From contig MLAK01001271.1 in assembly GCA_001839685.1 (NCBI GenBank), positions 1 through 64,000 on the forward strand: a stretch of DNA of 64,000 bases, read 5' to 3'. Both the position numbers and the translations under genes were made by a program. Every line of letters begins with the position of its first letter. Position 1 is the stretch's first letter. Positions 21,964 to 33,200 of the stretch are shown here, one piece after another. The notes beneath the pieces are model-generated. The model was not told the DNA's origin, did no database searches, and saw nothing but the letters and a program-made list of their open reading frames with translations. The stretch comes from Tritrichomonas foetus (lineage: Eukaryota; Parabasalia; Tritrichomonadida; Tritrichomonadidae).

Positions 21964-23010
21964 ATGGCGCTCTCATCCTTCTTTTCGATGTCATCGAATG
22001 AGAACACAATTTTTCCGCAACTGCCTGCAGTTGTCGGTCCTTACTTGTTTCAATGCAAGATCGGCGCTGGCGGTTTCGGATCTGTTTACAAAACACTCAA
22101 TCAACGATACAACGTCGAATTTGCAGCAAAAGTTCTTCCGAAGAAGGCAAATGTTTCCTCGCAAGCAGAAATTGAAACTTTACTTCAACTCGTTCATCCG
22201 AACATTCTTCGATTATATGACGTGTTTGAATATCTCGATTATTATATTTTAATACTCGAGCTTTGCAATGGTGGAAGCATTAATGATCCAATTGCACTTG
22301 GTGTTCCTCTCTCTGTTGACAAGTTTTGCACGCTCAGTTGTCAAATAATAGACGCACTTGAATATATGCATAATCGACACATCGCCCATTGCGACATTAA
22401 ACCGAATAATTTATTAATCAATAATGGTCGAGTCAAAATAGCCGATTTTGGACTCAGCACATTCACTGATGTCAAAGGGAAAATGTCCAAGCCAAAAGGT
22501 GTCTCTTTTCACTACGCCCCGCCAGAGGTGCTCTCTGGCCAATCATATAATCCGCTTCCCGCCGATGTTTGGTCACTTGGCATCACATTGTATAAAATGG
22601 CGACAGGGAGCCTCCCCTGGAAAGGAAAAGAAAAAGGTGAAATCAAAAAAGAAATAATAAATGGCTTTATCGATTTCGAGAAAATTAAAGATATAAATCT
22701 CCGAAAAATACTATACAAAATGCTGACACCTTATCCAACAATGAGAGCAACAATGAAAGAAGTTCAGGAAATGTTTGGGCAATATGCACATAGAAAGCTC
22801 GCAAGTTTACCTGACACCCAAATGCAACAGCAACAAAAATTAAAGCAATTAATGCATTTCAACTCAGCGCAGCCAAGAAAATGCCCTCTCACACCAAAAG
22901 TGAAGAGACCAAATTGCCCTCTCACATTTTCCAGCATGCTCGTTGGGAGGACTTGCATATCAATGAAAAAACCGTCAGTCTTGATCAAAACGGCTATTGT
23001 CAACTCGTGA
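21964..23010 (+). CDS. Protein kinase, CAMK/SNF1-like trichomonad type
   Basis: A 348-residue Ser/Thr kinase. The glycine loop is GAGGFGSV (about 36-43), the ATP lysine is in EFAAKVL, the catalytic loop is HCDIKPNN (HRD with Cys for Arg, about 141), DFG lies at 161-163, and the APE motif appears as APPEVL. Lacking the HRD arginine, it probably does not depend on activation-loop phosphorylation in the usual way. The 75-residue tail ends with basic, proline-containing segments (PKVKRPN) common in the expanded trichomonad kinase families. The substrate is unknown. The start at 21964 is chosen because the kinase fold begins shortly after it. Confidence 0.9.
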   Translation: MALSSFFSMSSNENTIFPQLPAVVGPYLFQCKIGAGGFGSVYKTLNQRYNVEFAAKVLPKKANVSSQAEIETLLQLVHPNILRLYDVFEYLDYYILILELCNGGSINDPIALGVPLSVDKFCTLSCQIIDALEYMHNRHIAHCDIKPNNLLINNGRVKIADFGLSTFTDVKGKMSKPKGVSFHYAPPEVLSGQSYNPLPADVWSLGITLYKMATGSLPWKGKEKGEIKKEIINGFIDFEKIKDINLRKILYKMLTPYPTMRATMKEVQEMFGQYAHRKLASLPDTQMQQQQKLKQLMHFNSAQPRKCPLTPKVKRPNCPLTFSSMLVGRTCISMKKPSVLIKTAIVNS

Positions 23011-23805
23011 TTTTTGTCTTTCCAGACTGTTTTTGTTTGAAGATAATCACTGTTACTATGATTATTATTTCCTGATGTTTGTGCTGAAAAAGATAAAATT
23101 GATTTCAAATGAATCAAAAATGGAAATTTAACTCGAATTGATTGTTGATAGTAATTCGAGGGAAAAAATCTATTGATTTTTCACACTATATTTGTGAAAG
23201 GATTCAAACAAATTGTTTTACTCAGGAAAAATTCATTTCCAAAATTCACTTCTCATATCAATTTGAACCCAATGATGATGTATCTTTTAAAGGAAAAAAG
23301 GCAGAGCTAATAATGAATGAAGTGAAAAAAGACTAATTATAATTCTCTTGGATTAGATTAGAATTGTCACTTGAAGAAATTCTATGGATTATTTTTACCT
23401 GATATCGGTTTTATAACTGTGTTTTTAATGTTTATAAATAGAAATTTTATCAGTATTTCTTTCATTTTATTTTTCTTTTCTTTCATTCTTTTCTTTTTTC
23501 TTCCTTTGTCTTTCTGATTTAACGATCTTTTACTATTGATGATTTTTTTTAATCATAAAGTATTACAGAGAGAGATTAAAAAAAAAAAAAAAAGATAATG
23601 GTAATATAGTTTAGTGCAATTCAAGACAAAAATTCATACATGATTATTTGGATTGTCATTTCAAACAATTTTGAAGAGATTTTCGTTATCAGAAATTTTT
23701 CAAAATTAATTGTTTTTGTTTAAATTATTCCTACTAAATACTACTTCTCAACTTCACTTCTGTAATTGCAGTGAAAAGCTCTGATTATAGTAATAAAATT
23801 TTATT
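23011..23805. other. Convergent intergenic region with pyrimidine tract
   Basis: Spacer between the 3' ends of the kinase and the exportin-like gene. It contains a T/C-rich tract at about 23456-23517 and an A run at about 23577-23595. A 64-codon plus-strand frame at 23142-23336 has no recognisable feature and I do not call it. Confidence 0.55.
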
Positions 23806-26800
23806 TTATTCTTTTGGTAAATTCCATTTCACAGGGAATTTATCATAAATCCACAAATTAGATGGCAATTTATTTTGTGCATCTTCATTTATACTCTTTA
23901 GTACCTGAGATAATGAATCTGTACCAAAACTATTCAATTTTGTCATAAAAAGCTCTTGAAAGTCAACTGGTACTTTTTCTATGACTTGGTTGACAATATA
24001 TTCAGGGACTCCATTATATAAAGAAGTTAGAGAACAAAAAAGCGATTCAAGGTCTTTAGGAACTGTGAAGACAGTAAAAAGTAAATGAAAAACTTGTAAA
24101 AAAAGACGATCAAAAATTTTGGTGGCTTTTTCTAAAAATTGAGAAGCTTTTTCATCATTTTGATGTTGAGATAATGATTGGAAAAGGTCAATAATTTTAG
24201 AAATAGTGATATGTACATTATTTTTTCCTTGTTTTGAATTTGGTGCAAAATAAGAGATCTCAAGAGCTTCAACAATGAAAAGGATTATATCATTATCAAG
24301 AAGTAAAAAGTTACTTTGCCGTTTTTCGAAAAAAGATATTAAGCAAATAGTTAATTTATCACCAAATTTGTTGAATTCAAAAATATTTTTTAATTCAAAT
24401 ACCATAATTGTCTGAAAGAACGCATTTAACAAATTTTTGAAACAATCATCATTGTAGATAAATAAGGCATCAAATAATATATAATCGGCCTTAACTAAAT
24501 ACCCAATAATTGTCACAGTTCTAACTAAGCAAGTTGCATAATTCGCTAAGTTTTCATCATTGGCAAATTGTTTAACATATGCCAAAAAAGGTGTTAGAAT
24601 TTTCTCAGTACTTTTCAATAATAAAATCCCATTTGGCGAATATTTTTTAAATTCAATTTTACTTCCTTTACTACGAACAAGAGATTTCCAAAACAATAGA
24701 GAAAAAGGAGTAATTTCTTGGTTAGTAAAAATTTGTTCACGAAAAGTTTCAAAAAATGAAAAATAACGCGGAAAGAAGCAATCAAAAACTAAATTATATT
24801 GATTTGAATCAGAAATAACATGAAATAAAGAAGATAAATCAATCATTACATTAATAAATTCATTTTGATTAAATGCTGTTGTTTCTTGTTCTAATTTATT
24901 CGAAATCTGTTGAATAAGCTTTGAAAAAATATCTTTTAATGAATTGTGATAGCGAAGCAATAATGCAAAAACATTTTTTTTATATATTTTCCGTATTTCA
25001 AAAGAATAAAAAGGAAAATCTATAAAAATAAAATTATCAATTACACTCACAATATTTTGCTCGTGTAAAGCTCTCAAACAGTCACAACAAAGACTTTGAA
25101 TCAAGGAAAATCGGGAAAACACAGAAAAATCCAAATGAATTCGTTCAAAAAACAATTTTGATATGGTATCAATGGTTTCCCCTTCAAAAAAATTTAAATA
25201 GAATTCGTGTACATGATAATTATTTCTCTGTCCAAAAGCCATAAATGGAAAACAACATAAAAAGTCTAAAATTGAACGCTCAAGAAAAGCGTCACAATTA
25301 GAATCAGATTCAGAATGATTTTCAGTATAAATATTCAATTCATTTTTGGTGAAGTTTAGTAAATTCAAAAAATTCTGCATTATTGGAGCTTCACACTCAA
25401 AATAATCATTTTTTCCATTCTTTATTAAATATTGTGAGCAGAGATAAATAGTTAAACAAAGTTCGGCTTCATTGTTAATACTTTTCGTTTGTCCATAGTG
25501 ATTCATTTTTTCGACGAAAAGTGCGTTTAAAAATTGTGCAAAGCTGTTGATTTGTGAATCATCAATAATGTTAACCAAATATGATAAAATTTTGAAATTA
25601 TGACGCTGTGGAAGTAAACTCACAAAAAATTCATTATAGTCTTGATGGATAACTTCAAATAAACTTTCAACAACTTTTTGTGCTATTGAGTTTGTTGAAT
25701 TAATGATCGCATCAATGTATTTTTTATCCAAATTACGAATGTATTTATAAAAAGAATTCCAATAAAGGAGTGAATAAATCATTAGATCGGTATCCTCTAA
25801 AATGCATTGAGTATAAATTTCAGAAATACATAATTGAAAAAATGCTTCAATAAATTGTGAATAACTTTGAATATGATCAATTTTCGATTTATCAAGTCCA
25901 ATATTTATTTTATAAGCAATCGAACAAATCTGTAAAAGAATTTCGTTCTCTAATCCATTCTGTCCAAAATAACTTCGTTCAGGGTAATCTTGCTCAGAGT
26001 TATTTTGTTCAGAATGATTTTGTTGTATGATTTTAGTTAAAATTTGTGTTACATATTTATACAAATCAGCGATTTGTGAATGGTCATGAAAGCAAGAATT
26101 ATCAAGGGAAACAAGTTTAAAAAGAAGATCTAAAATATTTTTCTGGATTTGAGAATCTGAATGAAAATATAGAAATTCTAGATAAGATACAAGAAATTGT
26201 GGAGAAACAATATCATTCATTAATGATCTTGGAACAAAACGAAGAGTGAATTTGGCAACTTCATCAAAATTTTGGAGAATTGTTTCGGAATAATAAACAT
26301 AGAAGATTGAGTTCAATAATTCAAGAACAGCAGAAATTATTCTTTGGTTGAATGATGGAGTATCGTTGACAGTACTCAATTGATGACCAATAGGTGATAA
26401 AAGGTAAATGCAGATATTTTTCATTAAAATAAAGGGATTTTTTTCATTAATCAATGATTTTGGGGCATAATTCTGATATTTTTGGAAAAAATCACACATC
26501 CCTGATAATACTTTGAGACAAGTAATTATATGAAGTTCAGTTTGACCTTCTTCAAAAATAATAGGTTGAATTTTGTCAACAAATTCATTCATAGACGGTT
26601 CACGTTTGTATTGAGAATAGATTAAAGAAGCAAAAGCACTTCCAAAACCAAACGGCAAATATGTGTGACTTGAAAGTAAATCAGGATGAGTAGATAATAC
26701 TGATAAAAACCAATTATATAAATCACAAATTTCCTCAATAGTCCAGTATAAAGAAAATTTTCTAATTATATGTGATAATATTTTGCATGCATTAAAGCGA

Positions 26801-26940
26801 ATCTGCCCAGTATATGAAAAATTCTCAATAATTGAGCAACATGGATTCTTATAAGATTGGTTTGAAGTAACACTCTCAAGTGCATCAGTATTCCCTCCTT
26901 GAAGAATTAGAAGAATTGCATCAACCACCTCTTCAATCAT
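23806..26940 (-). CDS. Helical-repeat protein, probable exportin-type karyopherin
   Basis: A 1044-residue almost wholly helical protein. The N-terminal region (IRFNACKILSHIIRKFSLYW at about 47-66, then WTIEEICDLYNWFLSVLSTHP) resembles the start of exportin-4/exportin-7 type karyopherins, where a short first HEAT repeat is followed by a helix that counts tissue of hydrophobic pairs for RanGTP contact. The length is also right. No motif decides the subtype, and a general HEAT/ARM scaffold cannot be excluded. If correct, it would export proteins or RNA from the nucleus with RanGTP. The ATG at 26940 is the first of the frame and lies 72 bp from the tRNA gene. Confidence 0.6.
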   Translation of the reverse strand: MIEEVVDAILLILQGGNTDALESVTSNQSYKNPCCSIIENFSYTGQIRFNACKILSHIIRKFSLYWTIEEICDLYNWFLSVLSTHPDLLSSHTYLPFGFGSAFASLIYSQYKREPSMNEFVDKIQPIIFEEGQTELHIITCLKVLSGMCDFFQKYQNYAPKSLINEKNPFILMKNICIYLLSPIGHQLSTVNDTPSFNQRIISAVLELLNSIFYVYYSETILQNFDEVAKFTLRFVPRSLMNDIVSPQFLVSYLEFLYFHSDSQIQKNILDLLFKLVSLDNSCFHDHSQIADLYKYVTQILTKIIQQNHSEQNNSEQDYPERSYFGQNGLENEILLQICSIAYKINIGLDKSKIDHIQSYSQFIEAFFQLCISEIYTQCILEDTDLMIYSLLYWNSFYKYIRNLDKKYIDAIINSTNSIAQKVVESLFEVIHQDYNEFFVSLLPQRHNFKILSYLVNIIDDSQINSFAQFLNALFVEKMNHYGQTKSINNEAELCLTIYLCSQYLIKNGKNDYFECEAPIMQNFLNLLNFTKNELNIYTENHSESDSNCDAFLERSILDFLCCFPFMAFGQRNNYHVHEFYLNFFEGETIDTISKLFFERIHLDFSVFSRFSLIQSLCCDCLRALHEQNIVSVIDNFIFIDFPFYSFEIRKIYKKNVFALLLRYHNSLKDIFSKLIQQISNKLEQETTAFNQNEFINVMIDLSSLFHVISDSNQYNLVFDCFFPRYFSFFETFREQIFTNQEITPFSLLFWKSLVRSKGSKIEFKKYSPNGILLLKSTEKILTPFLAYVKQFANDENLANYATCLVRTVTIIGYLVKADYILFDALFIYNDDCFKNLLNAFFQTIMVFELKNIFEFNKFGDKLTICLISFFEKRQSNFLLLDNDIILFIVEALEISYFAPNSKQGKNNVHITISKIIDLFQSLSQHQNDEKASQFLEKATKIFDRLFLQVFHLLFTVFTVPKDLESLFCSLTSLYNGVPEYIVNQVIEKVPVDFQELFMTKLNSFGTDSLSQVLKSINEDAQNKLPSNLWIYDKFPVKWNLPKE

Positions 26941-26987
26941 TTAACTATTTATCAAAAAAATAATGAACAGTCAAAAGAAGGAATAAA

Positions 26988-27012
26988 TCAAAAAAAAAAG
27001 AAGAGAAAAAAA
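26988..27012 (-). terminator. RNA polymerase III terminator of tRNA-Ser
   Basis: Directly after the tRNA 3' end on the minus strand the sequence is T-rich (the plus strand shows A-runs with a few G), including runs of more than four T. This is the standard stop signal for RNA polymerase III. Confidence 0.75.
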
Positions 27013-27093
27013 CGACGACCATGGGATTCGAACCCACGCGTGCAAGCACAAGGGATTAGCAATCCCTCGCCTTAACCACTCGGCCAAGTCGTC
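27013..27093 (-). tRNA. tRNA-Ser(GCT)
   Basis: An 81-nt class II tRNA. The 7-bp acceptor stem pairs GACGACT with GGTCGTC (one T-G pair) followed by discriminator G, which is normal for eukaryotic tRNA-Ser. The A box reads TGGCCGAGTGG and the B box GGTTCGAATCC. The anticodon stem AGGGA/TCCCT encloses the loop TTGCTAA, giving anticodon GCT, which reads AGC/AGT serine codons. A long variable arm (TGTGC-TT-GCACG type) is present, as expected for serine. No intron. CCA is not encoded. It lies 127 bp before the PP2A-type ATG. Confidence 0.97.
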
Positions 27094-27213
27094 TCTACTG
27101 CTTTGTCTTTGCCTAGGAAATTTCTGCGTAACGATCATGAAAAGATATGTGAATCCGCTTTTCGGATTTGAATCAGAAATGTGATTTAAAAAAAGAATTA
27201 AGTTTTTTATTAT

Positions 27214-27220
27214 TCATTCC
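27214..27220 (+). promoter_or_regulatory. Initiator-like motif before the PP2A-type gene
   Basis: TCATTCC ends directly before the ATG. It fits the start of the trichomonad initiator (TCA followed by pyrimidine and T/A), implying a 5' UTR of only a few bases. Confidence 0.45.
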
Positions 27221-28138
27221 ATGGAAACCATTCAACGCGTCAACGAAATCATCGCCAACATCGAAGGTGGCGGTCTTCCTTCCCTCGACGATATCATCTT
27301 CATTACATCGAAAGCCAAAGAAATCTTCAAAAAATTACCAAATGTCGTAAAAGTGAGCCCTCCAGTCACCATCTGTGGAGACATTCACGGTCAATTCTGC
27401 GACCTTCAAGAGCTCTTCCGAATCAATGGGCCAATTCCATACACAGACTATCTCTTTATGGGAGATTACGTCGATCGTGGCAATCAATCAGTCGAAACTG
27501 TCACTTATTTATTCGCGCTTAAAATCAAATACCCAGAAAACATCACCCTTCTCCGCGGAAACCACGAAAGTGCCGGAATTTCTCAGCATTTTGGTTTCCG
27601 TGATGAGTGCGTTGCTCGCTATGGAAATGATAAAGTGTGGCAGATTTATACAGAGACCTTTAATAACCTTCCAATGGCTGCTCATATTGGTGGCAGAATT
27701 TTATGCGTTCATGGTGGCCTTTCCCCAGAAATTAAGACAATCGACGATATTGAAAAAATTGATCGTTTCAGGGAAGTTCCTCACGATGGACCAATGTGCG
27801 ACTTAGTTTGGTCCGATCCAGCCACTATTCGCGGATTCCAGCCTTCCTGCCGTGATGCAGGCTACCAGTTTGGTGCAGATATTACTAAAAACTGGAACGC
27901 TGTAAATGGTCTCGAACTTACAGCACGCGCTCACCAGCTTGTTATGGGCGGACTTGAATATGGCCACGATGGATCAGTCGTGACAATTTTCAGCGCACCA
28001 GACTACTGCATGAGATGCGGAAACGCTGCAGGCGTTCTTGAACTTGATGAAAAACTCAGGCGTAAGGAAATTCGCTTCCTCACTCCAAGACTCCTCGACA
28101 ACCAATCAGAGGACGTTCCAGAGTACTTCAGATTCTAA
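27221..28138 (+). CDS. PP2A-type protein phosphatase catalytic subunit
   Basis: A 305-residue PPP-family phosphatase, the full length of the family. Metal and phosphate motifs are complete: GDIHGQ (53-58), GDYVDRG (81-87), RGNHES (from 112), and the later HGGLSP, RAHQLVM and SAPDYC. VPHDGPMCDLVWSDP and MRCGNAAG are closer to PP2A/PP4/PP6 than to PP1. GNHESAG has Ala where PP2A has Arg, as in PP1. The C-terminus ends VPEYFRF, not the PDYFL of PP2A whose final Leu is carboxymethylated. It should dephosphorylate Ser/Thr with A/B-type subunits. Codon use is more GC-rich than in neighbours, suggesting high expression. It is convergent with the PH-AGC kinase. Confidence 0.95.
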   Translation: METIQRVNEIIANIEGGGLPSLDDIIFITSKAKEIFKKLPNVVKVSPPVTICGDIHGQFCDLQELFRINGPIPYTDYLFMGDYVDRGNQSVETVTYLFALKIKYPENITLLRGNHESAGISQHFGFRDECVARYGNDKVWQIYTETFNNLPMAAHIGGRILCVHGGLSPEIKTIDDIEKIDRFREVPHDGPMCDLVWSDPATIRGFQPSCRDAGYQFGADITKNWNAVNGLELTARAHQLVMGGLEYGHDGSVVTIFSAPDYCMRCGNAAGVLELDEKLRRKEIRFLTPRLLDNQSEDVPEYFRF

Positions 28139-28606
28139 GTTTAGAAGTCAATTATTAAATAATTTAAAATTACACTTTTTTTTCCTTTTATATAAATACA
28201 TTCTTTTACATTTTCCAAAAGCGGTGCTCCACCTGAACATATTGTGCTTCAAAAGATGATTCAGAAGTAGAAATTTATTCGTGATTAACTTAATTGTGAA
28301 AATCTACATAGTTTCAAATTTTTTACACCGAGGATTGATTTAATAATGTTTTAGTTACATTAACTCATATGTAATAAGATTTTCACTATCAAGAGAAATT
28401 ACGAATCATTTCTTTCATTTGCAATTCACTCATTTATCATTCACATGTGTTAGTCAATCAATATATTGATTCTTTGGCTGTTTTTTAAATTTTCAACATT
28501 CTGTGAAATAATCAAAATCCATGTTAACAAACAATCAAAAGCATAACAAATTCTATTCTATAGAAAAATTTAATAAAAACATTTATGGATTTTGCATTGA
28601 TATTCA
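28139..28606. other. Convergent intergenic region, PP2A-type/AGC kinase
   Basis: AT-rich spacer between two 3' ends, presumably carrying their polyadenylation sites. No gene seen. Confidence 0.55.
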
Positions 28607-30070
28607 TCAAAGCAAATCTGTTGCAAATAGATCGAATCCATCACCATGTTCAGTACTCACTGTTTCATTTGGCGCAAATGGATCTGAACATGTGTCTTCT
28701 AGGCGTCCAAAAAGATCATCATCTTCCGGATGAAAAGACCGGTCACTGCCATTTTCAATCATTTCCGGATCCTGGTTGTAACTAAATCCAGCAAAATATT
28801 GATCCTCTTTATCTACGTCAATTCCATTAAAAGAATCAGCTGGCACCTCTTTCGTGAATTCTTCATCGAAATTATTTGGATTGAATCTGTTTTGAATATT
28901 TGGTACAAACATTGGTGGAATTTGTTTATTCAAAACTTTTTCAAAATCAATTTCGTTGAAAAAATCAGAATTTTTAATATCTTCGAATTTGGCTCGTTTC
29001 TTAGGATCTTTGATCAATAAAATATTAATGAAATCAATGATTGATTGATCAGTGTCATTCGGAAAATTTGGATCTCTGAATAAAATATTTTCAAATAGGA
29101 TTTTGGCATTACTGCCACTATTAACGTTAGAATTTCTACTATTATATACATTGTCTGGACAAAAAGGAGTGTTACCGAAAATTAATTCATATGTAAGTGC
29201 TCCAAGTGCCCACCAGTCAACTTCTTTTCCATATGGTTGATGGTTAACAATTTCAGGAGCAAGGTATTCAGGCGTACCACAAAATGTTGATGTCGTATCA
29301 CAAATTTTGGATAAACCAAAATCAGTAAGTTTGATATGACCTTCAATATCAATCAAAATATTTTCTGGCTTCAAGTCACGATAGATTATGTTATGGCTAT
29401 GCAAATAATTTATGGCCAATGCAATTTCAGCAACATATAATTTTACTTGGCTCATTGGAAGACTTTTTGATTTGAGCAGGTGATGAAAAAGTTCACCACC
29501 AGGAACGTATTCAATTCCAAGATAAAACTTTTTATCATTTTGAAAAGCAAATTTCATTTTCACAATAAATGGGAAATCACAGATTTCTAAAATGCTTCTT
29601 TCTAAAAGAACATTTTGTACTTTTTTCGATTGAACCAATTTCCATTTTTGAACAGATTTTATTGCTAACATTTCACCATTTGTTTTATTTTCACATAACA
29701 TAACTTTTCCGTAAAAACCTCTGCCAATAACAGATATAATATTGAAATCTTGCATTGATACTTTTCGAGAACTGAATGTGCAACCACGAATTGCTAAAAC
29801 CCATCTCATTAATAAATCTGTGCTGTCTGCAGAGCAAACCATTGTCGCGTTTTTTGTAACGATTATGAATTTGTGTAGTTCTTTCGAGTCTTCGATGTAA
29901 ACTGACACTTCTGGAGTGATTTCGAATTTTAAATCTACTTTTTGTCGTGTATCGTCTTTGTAAAAAATCAAAGTTGAGCCTTTGATAACTGCATATCGTC
30001 GAACCCAAATACGAAGAACATTCTGTCTTTGTATAAATCCAGATAAATAATCTGGTTTGTCAAGTTCCAT
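28607..30070 (-). CDS. Akt-like AGC kinase with N-terminal PH domain
   Basis: A 487-residue kinase. Residues 5-100 form a PH domain (YLSGFIQRQN, IWVRRYAVIKG, then LLMRWVLAIRGC as the final helix), the module that binds phosphoinositides. Residues 108-390 form an AGC kinase domain: GRGFYGKV, LAIKSV, YRDLKPEN, TDFGLSK, and the T-loop TSTFCGTPEYLAPE with the PDK1-type threonine at about 262. The C-terminal hydrophobic motif FAGFSY (about 428-433) has the phospho-acceptor Ser, the class of site that TORC2 phosphorylates in Akt and SGK. An Asn/Ser-rich insert (around YNSRNSNVNSG) interrupts the C-lobe. The order PH-kinase-hydrophobic motif is that of Akt. It starts 225 bp from the divergent TOR gene. 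Confidence 0.93.
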   Translation of the reverse strand: MELDKPDYLSGFIQRQNVLRIWVRRYAVIKGSTLIFYKDDTRQKVDLKFEITPEVSVYIEDSKELHKFIIVTKNATMVCSADSTDLLMRWVLAIRGCTFSSRKVSMQDFNIISVIGRGFYGKVMLCENKTNGEMLAIKSVQKWKLVQSKKVQNVLLERSILEICDFPFIVKMKFAFQNDKKFYLGIEYVPGGELFHHLLKSKSLPMSQVKLYVAEIALAINYLHSHNIIYRDLKPENILIDIEGHIKLTDFGLSKICDTTSTFCGTPEYLAPEIVNHQPYGKEVDWWALGALTYELIFGNTPFCPDNVYNSRNSNVNSGSNAKILFENILFRDPNFPNDTDQSIIDFINILLIKDPKKRAKFEDIKNSDFFNEIDFEKVLNKQIPPMFVPNIQNRFNPNNFDEEFTKEVPADSFNGIDVDKEDQYFAGFSYNQDPEMIENGSDRSFHPEDDDLFGRLEDTCSDPFAPNETVSTEHGDGFDLFATDLL

Positions 30071-30295
30071 TTTTAAACGTTAGATGGCCAAATATTGCAC
30101 GAATTGACCTCATAAATTTACCTTTAAAATTTTCCCACATTTTCAATTTAATTCACAAAAATAATCAGTATTTTGTTAACATAATTATTAGTTAACTAGA
30201 AATTGATTAAGTATTGAAAAATAACATTGAAATTGACCTTGGAAAATCTTCCTTATGTGACGATAGAGTGATATGACATGAAAATAAAATAGATA
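30071..30295. promoter_or_regulatory. Shared divergent promoter, AGC kinase/TOR
   Basis: Only 225 bp separate the ATG of the minus-strand PH-AGC kinase from that of the plus-strand TOR gene, so both promoters must lie here. The palindrome TTAGTTAACTAG (about 30187-30198) sits in the middle and could be a factor site. No clean TCA-type initiator is visible on either side. Confidence 0.5.
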
Positions 30296-33200
30296 ATGAA
30301 TTTAATCGATTTACCAATCCCCAAAACATGCAATGCGATGATAGAGACTTTCGAGACATATTACAATACATTCTATATAGAAATGGTACGAATGAGTAAC
30401 ACTGCGCTTCAAGATTATATAGAAACATATATCGATTTACTCACGACGATGTCCAAGACATTAAATAGTGCTGATTTAATTCGAGTTTCAATTGGCGTCA
30501 TTTCCTTACACACTTTCGGCTATAATAATTTTCTTCAATTATCCCAACTTTTCGATCGATTAATTCCACAAACCGACCTAGAATACGTCCGCTTCACAAG
30601 CTGGTGCGCTGGCATATTAATTCATCACCCGAGAGAGGATCAATCTCGCTATGTTGCTCATCTCGTCGAAAGGGCCATCGGTTGGATCCGCGCGAAAGGA
30701 CGGCGAGCTCGTGCTTTGGCAGCCGTTAATTTATTGCATGTCATTTCGAGAAACGCAGGAAACGCATCTGTTTTATTTTTGCCAAATTTGAAATCAGCAG
30801 GCTGGGAACTCGTTTCTCATCCTTCACAGCAAGTTTTGAGAGACACAGCTGAATGTTTGAGATGTTTCACGCTCGCTTTAATGCGTTATGGAAGATCTGA
30901 AATTCAATCATATTTAGATTTCTTTTATCATCTTTGTGATAAACTTCTGGCTTTTGGAAATCCAATCAAAGAATATGCAGCATTATTAATTCTCCAGAAT
31001 TTCATGCAAATTTATCCAGATTATTTTATCTCAAAAATTCAAGATATGTGGAATTTATTCATTGATGCGTATGATCACTCAAGTGAAAATATACTAATTC
31101 AATCTGCCTCTTTTTGCACATCTGTTTGCATTTGTGTTGTTGACCCTAAATTTTTCGTAGACTCCGTTGCAGATGAAGTGATGGCACAAGCAGAAGATTT
31201 GATTTTAGAATTTGAAAAAGAAACCGTGAAATACCTACAATTAATGATTGAAAAGGTCCCCGATTATATGATTGAAAAAATCGATGTTTTAAAGAGCATG
31301 GCGAGAAGTCTACTTGATAATCAATTTTATGATCCAGCTTTGAAACTTTTATGTACATGCATAAACGTATTCCAGGATAAATTATGTCCATTCGATATGA
31401 ATTTGCTTGAAATGGCCTTGAAAGCACCCATGACATCTTTCTATACTGAACTTTTTGTGAGTTTCTTTAAAATAACCAGTGCTCCTCTCGATCAAATTAA
31501 AAAATCGCTTATTGATCGAATTAGTGATGAGCTTAAAAGTAACAATCAACTTGAACCATTAAAAATGGTTGCTGACCTGCCTCCAATTGCTTTAGAAGGT
31601 GCTGGCTTTTTATATAACTCTGTTTCTGCATTAACCACACATGAAAATACAAAAATAAGAAGTGCTGTGCCAAAGGCGCTTTATAATATAGCAGTCTCTA
31701 CAAAAAGTATTAGTTTTGATGCACTTTTTAAAGGGTTAATTAAATTTGCAACTTATGAAGATAATTTACATGTTCGACAGAATGTTCTTCAAGTTTTATA
31801 TGAACATTGTTCAATTGAAATGGCAACACCTGAATATTTAAATATCTTGAAAATATTCGTAAATGATGATTCTAATTCCGTCAGACAAACTTCTTTGAAA
31901 ATTTTAGCGAAGCTTAAAGAATATAATCCAATGTATGTTACTTCAATTACGCGTCATGCCATTCTTGATTACTTTTTCATATTAAATCAAGTCACTTCCA
32001 TTAGACAACGGTCAAGAATTGCGAAGATTTTACCTGATTTAATTCATGCATCATCTTCTGCTGTTCCAACTTATTCTGAAGTTTTCTTACGCATTTTAAT
32101 TAAAGCATTTCAAGATCCTCAAGTAGCAAAATTCAATAATTTTATCGAAGAAACTGCAAATACTACAATTTTAATTGGTTTGGCAGATTCATTAGCTACA
32201 CTTGCTCCTTATGATCCAGCCCAAGTTTCAAAATACTTAGATCAAATTGTTCCTCAGTTTTGTGCATATCTTGTGCCAACTGAACATCGTACTTTAATAT
32301 CATCTATACTAAAAGCATTTTTAGTTCTTTTAACACCACCATGTTCCAATGTTGATATTCGAACAAAAGTTCCAACAATTTTATCAGCTTGCTCCAGTTT
32401 ATTAGCAAATACAAGATCAAGAGCAATTCGTAAGATGATCTTAAGAGTCACTGGTGCAATAGGAATCATTGAAGTTCATCAGAAGCCTCTTGAAAAAATT
32501 GCAGCTACACCTGAAAATATTGATGAAGATCTTGCACGTCAATTTTATCATCCTTTACGTGATACTGAAGGATTAATCGATGAAACAATGCTTCTAAATC
32601 CCAAAGAAGTATCGAATTATTACACTGTTGTTGCAGCTTCTTCACTTTTAACTGTTTTCAAAGATAGTTCATTGAAAGATCTTCGTTATGATGCTGCACA
32701 AGCCCTTGTAAATGTTCTTCATTCACCAAAAATGTCTGCATTATCTTATTTTGATGAATTTGTTGCACATTTCCTTGAGATTTTGGAACAATGTTCAATT
32801 GAAGAGATGAAATTGTTTTTGCCTCTTTATTCGGAGCTTGTTTCATCTTCAACAAATAATACAATTCCTTTTGTTGAAAGAAGTTTAAGGTTAATTCATA
32901 ATAGATTCTGTGATGAATTAATGATTGATTTCTTTAATCTTATTCGTTCATTTCTTCAAGCTTTAGGTCATGGATTTTCAGAATTTGCATCTGAAACAAT
33001 TTGTTTACTTGTTGTTGTTCTTGATTCATGGAAAACAATTAATGCTGATGTTTGTAGAGGTGTTCTTGAAATATTTTCAATTTTAGGCACTTTTGCAGTT
33101 GATCATCAATATTTAATTATTCCACAAATCTGTGATGCAATTGATTGCCAACAATCCCTTCCAATTGTTCGCGTGATGGCTCTTGATAGCTTAAGAATTC

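Noticed and set aside
28521..29240. Plus-strand frames over the PH-AGC kinase 3' end
   Set aside because: Antisense shadows; the minus-strand kinase explains the sequence.
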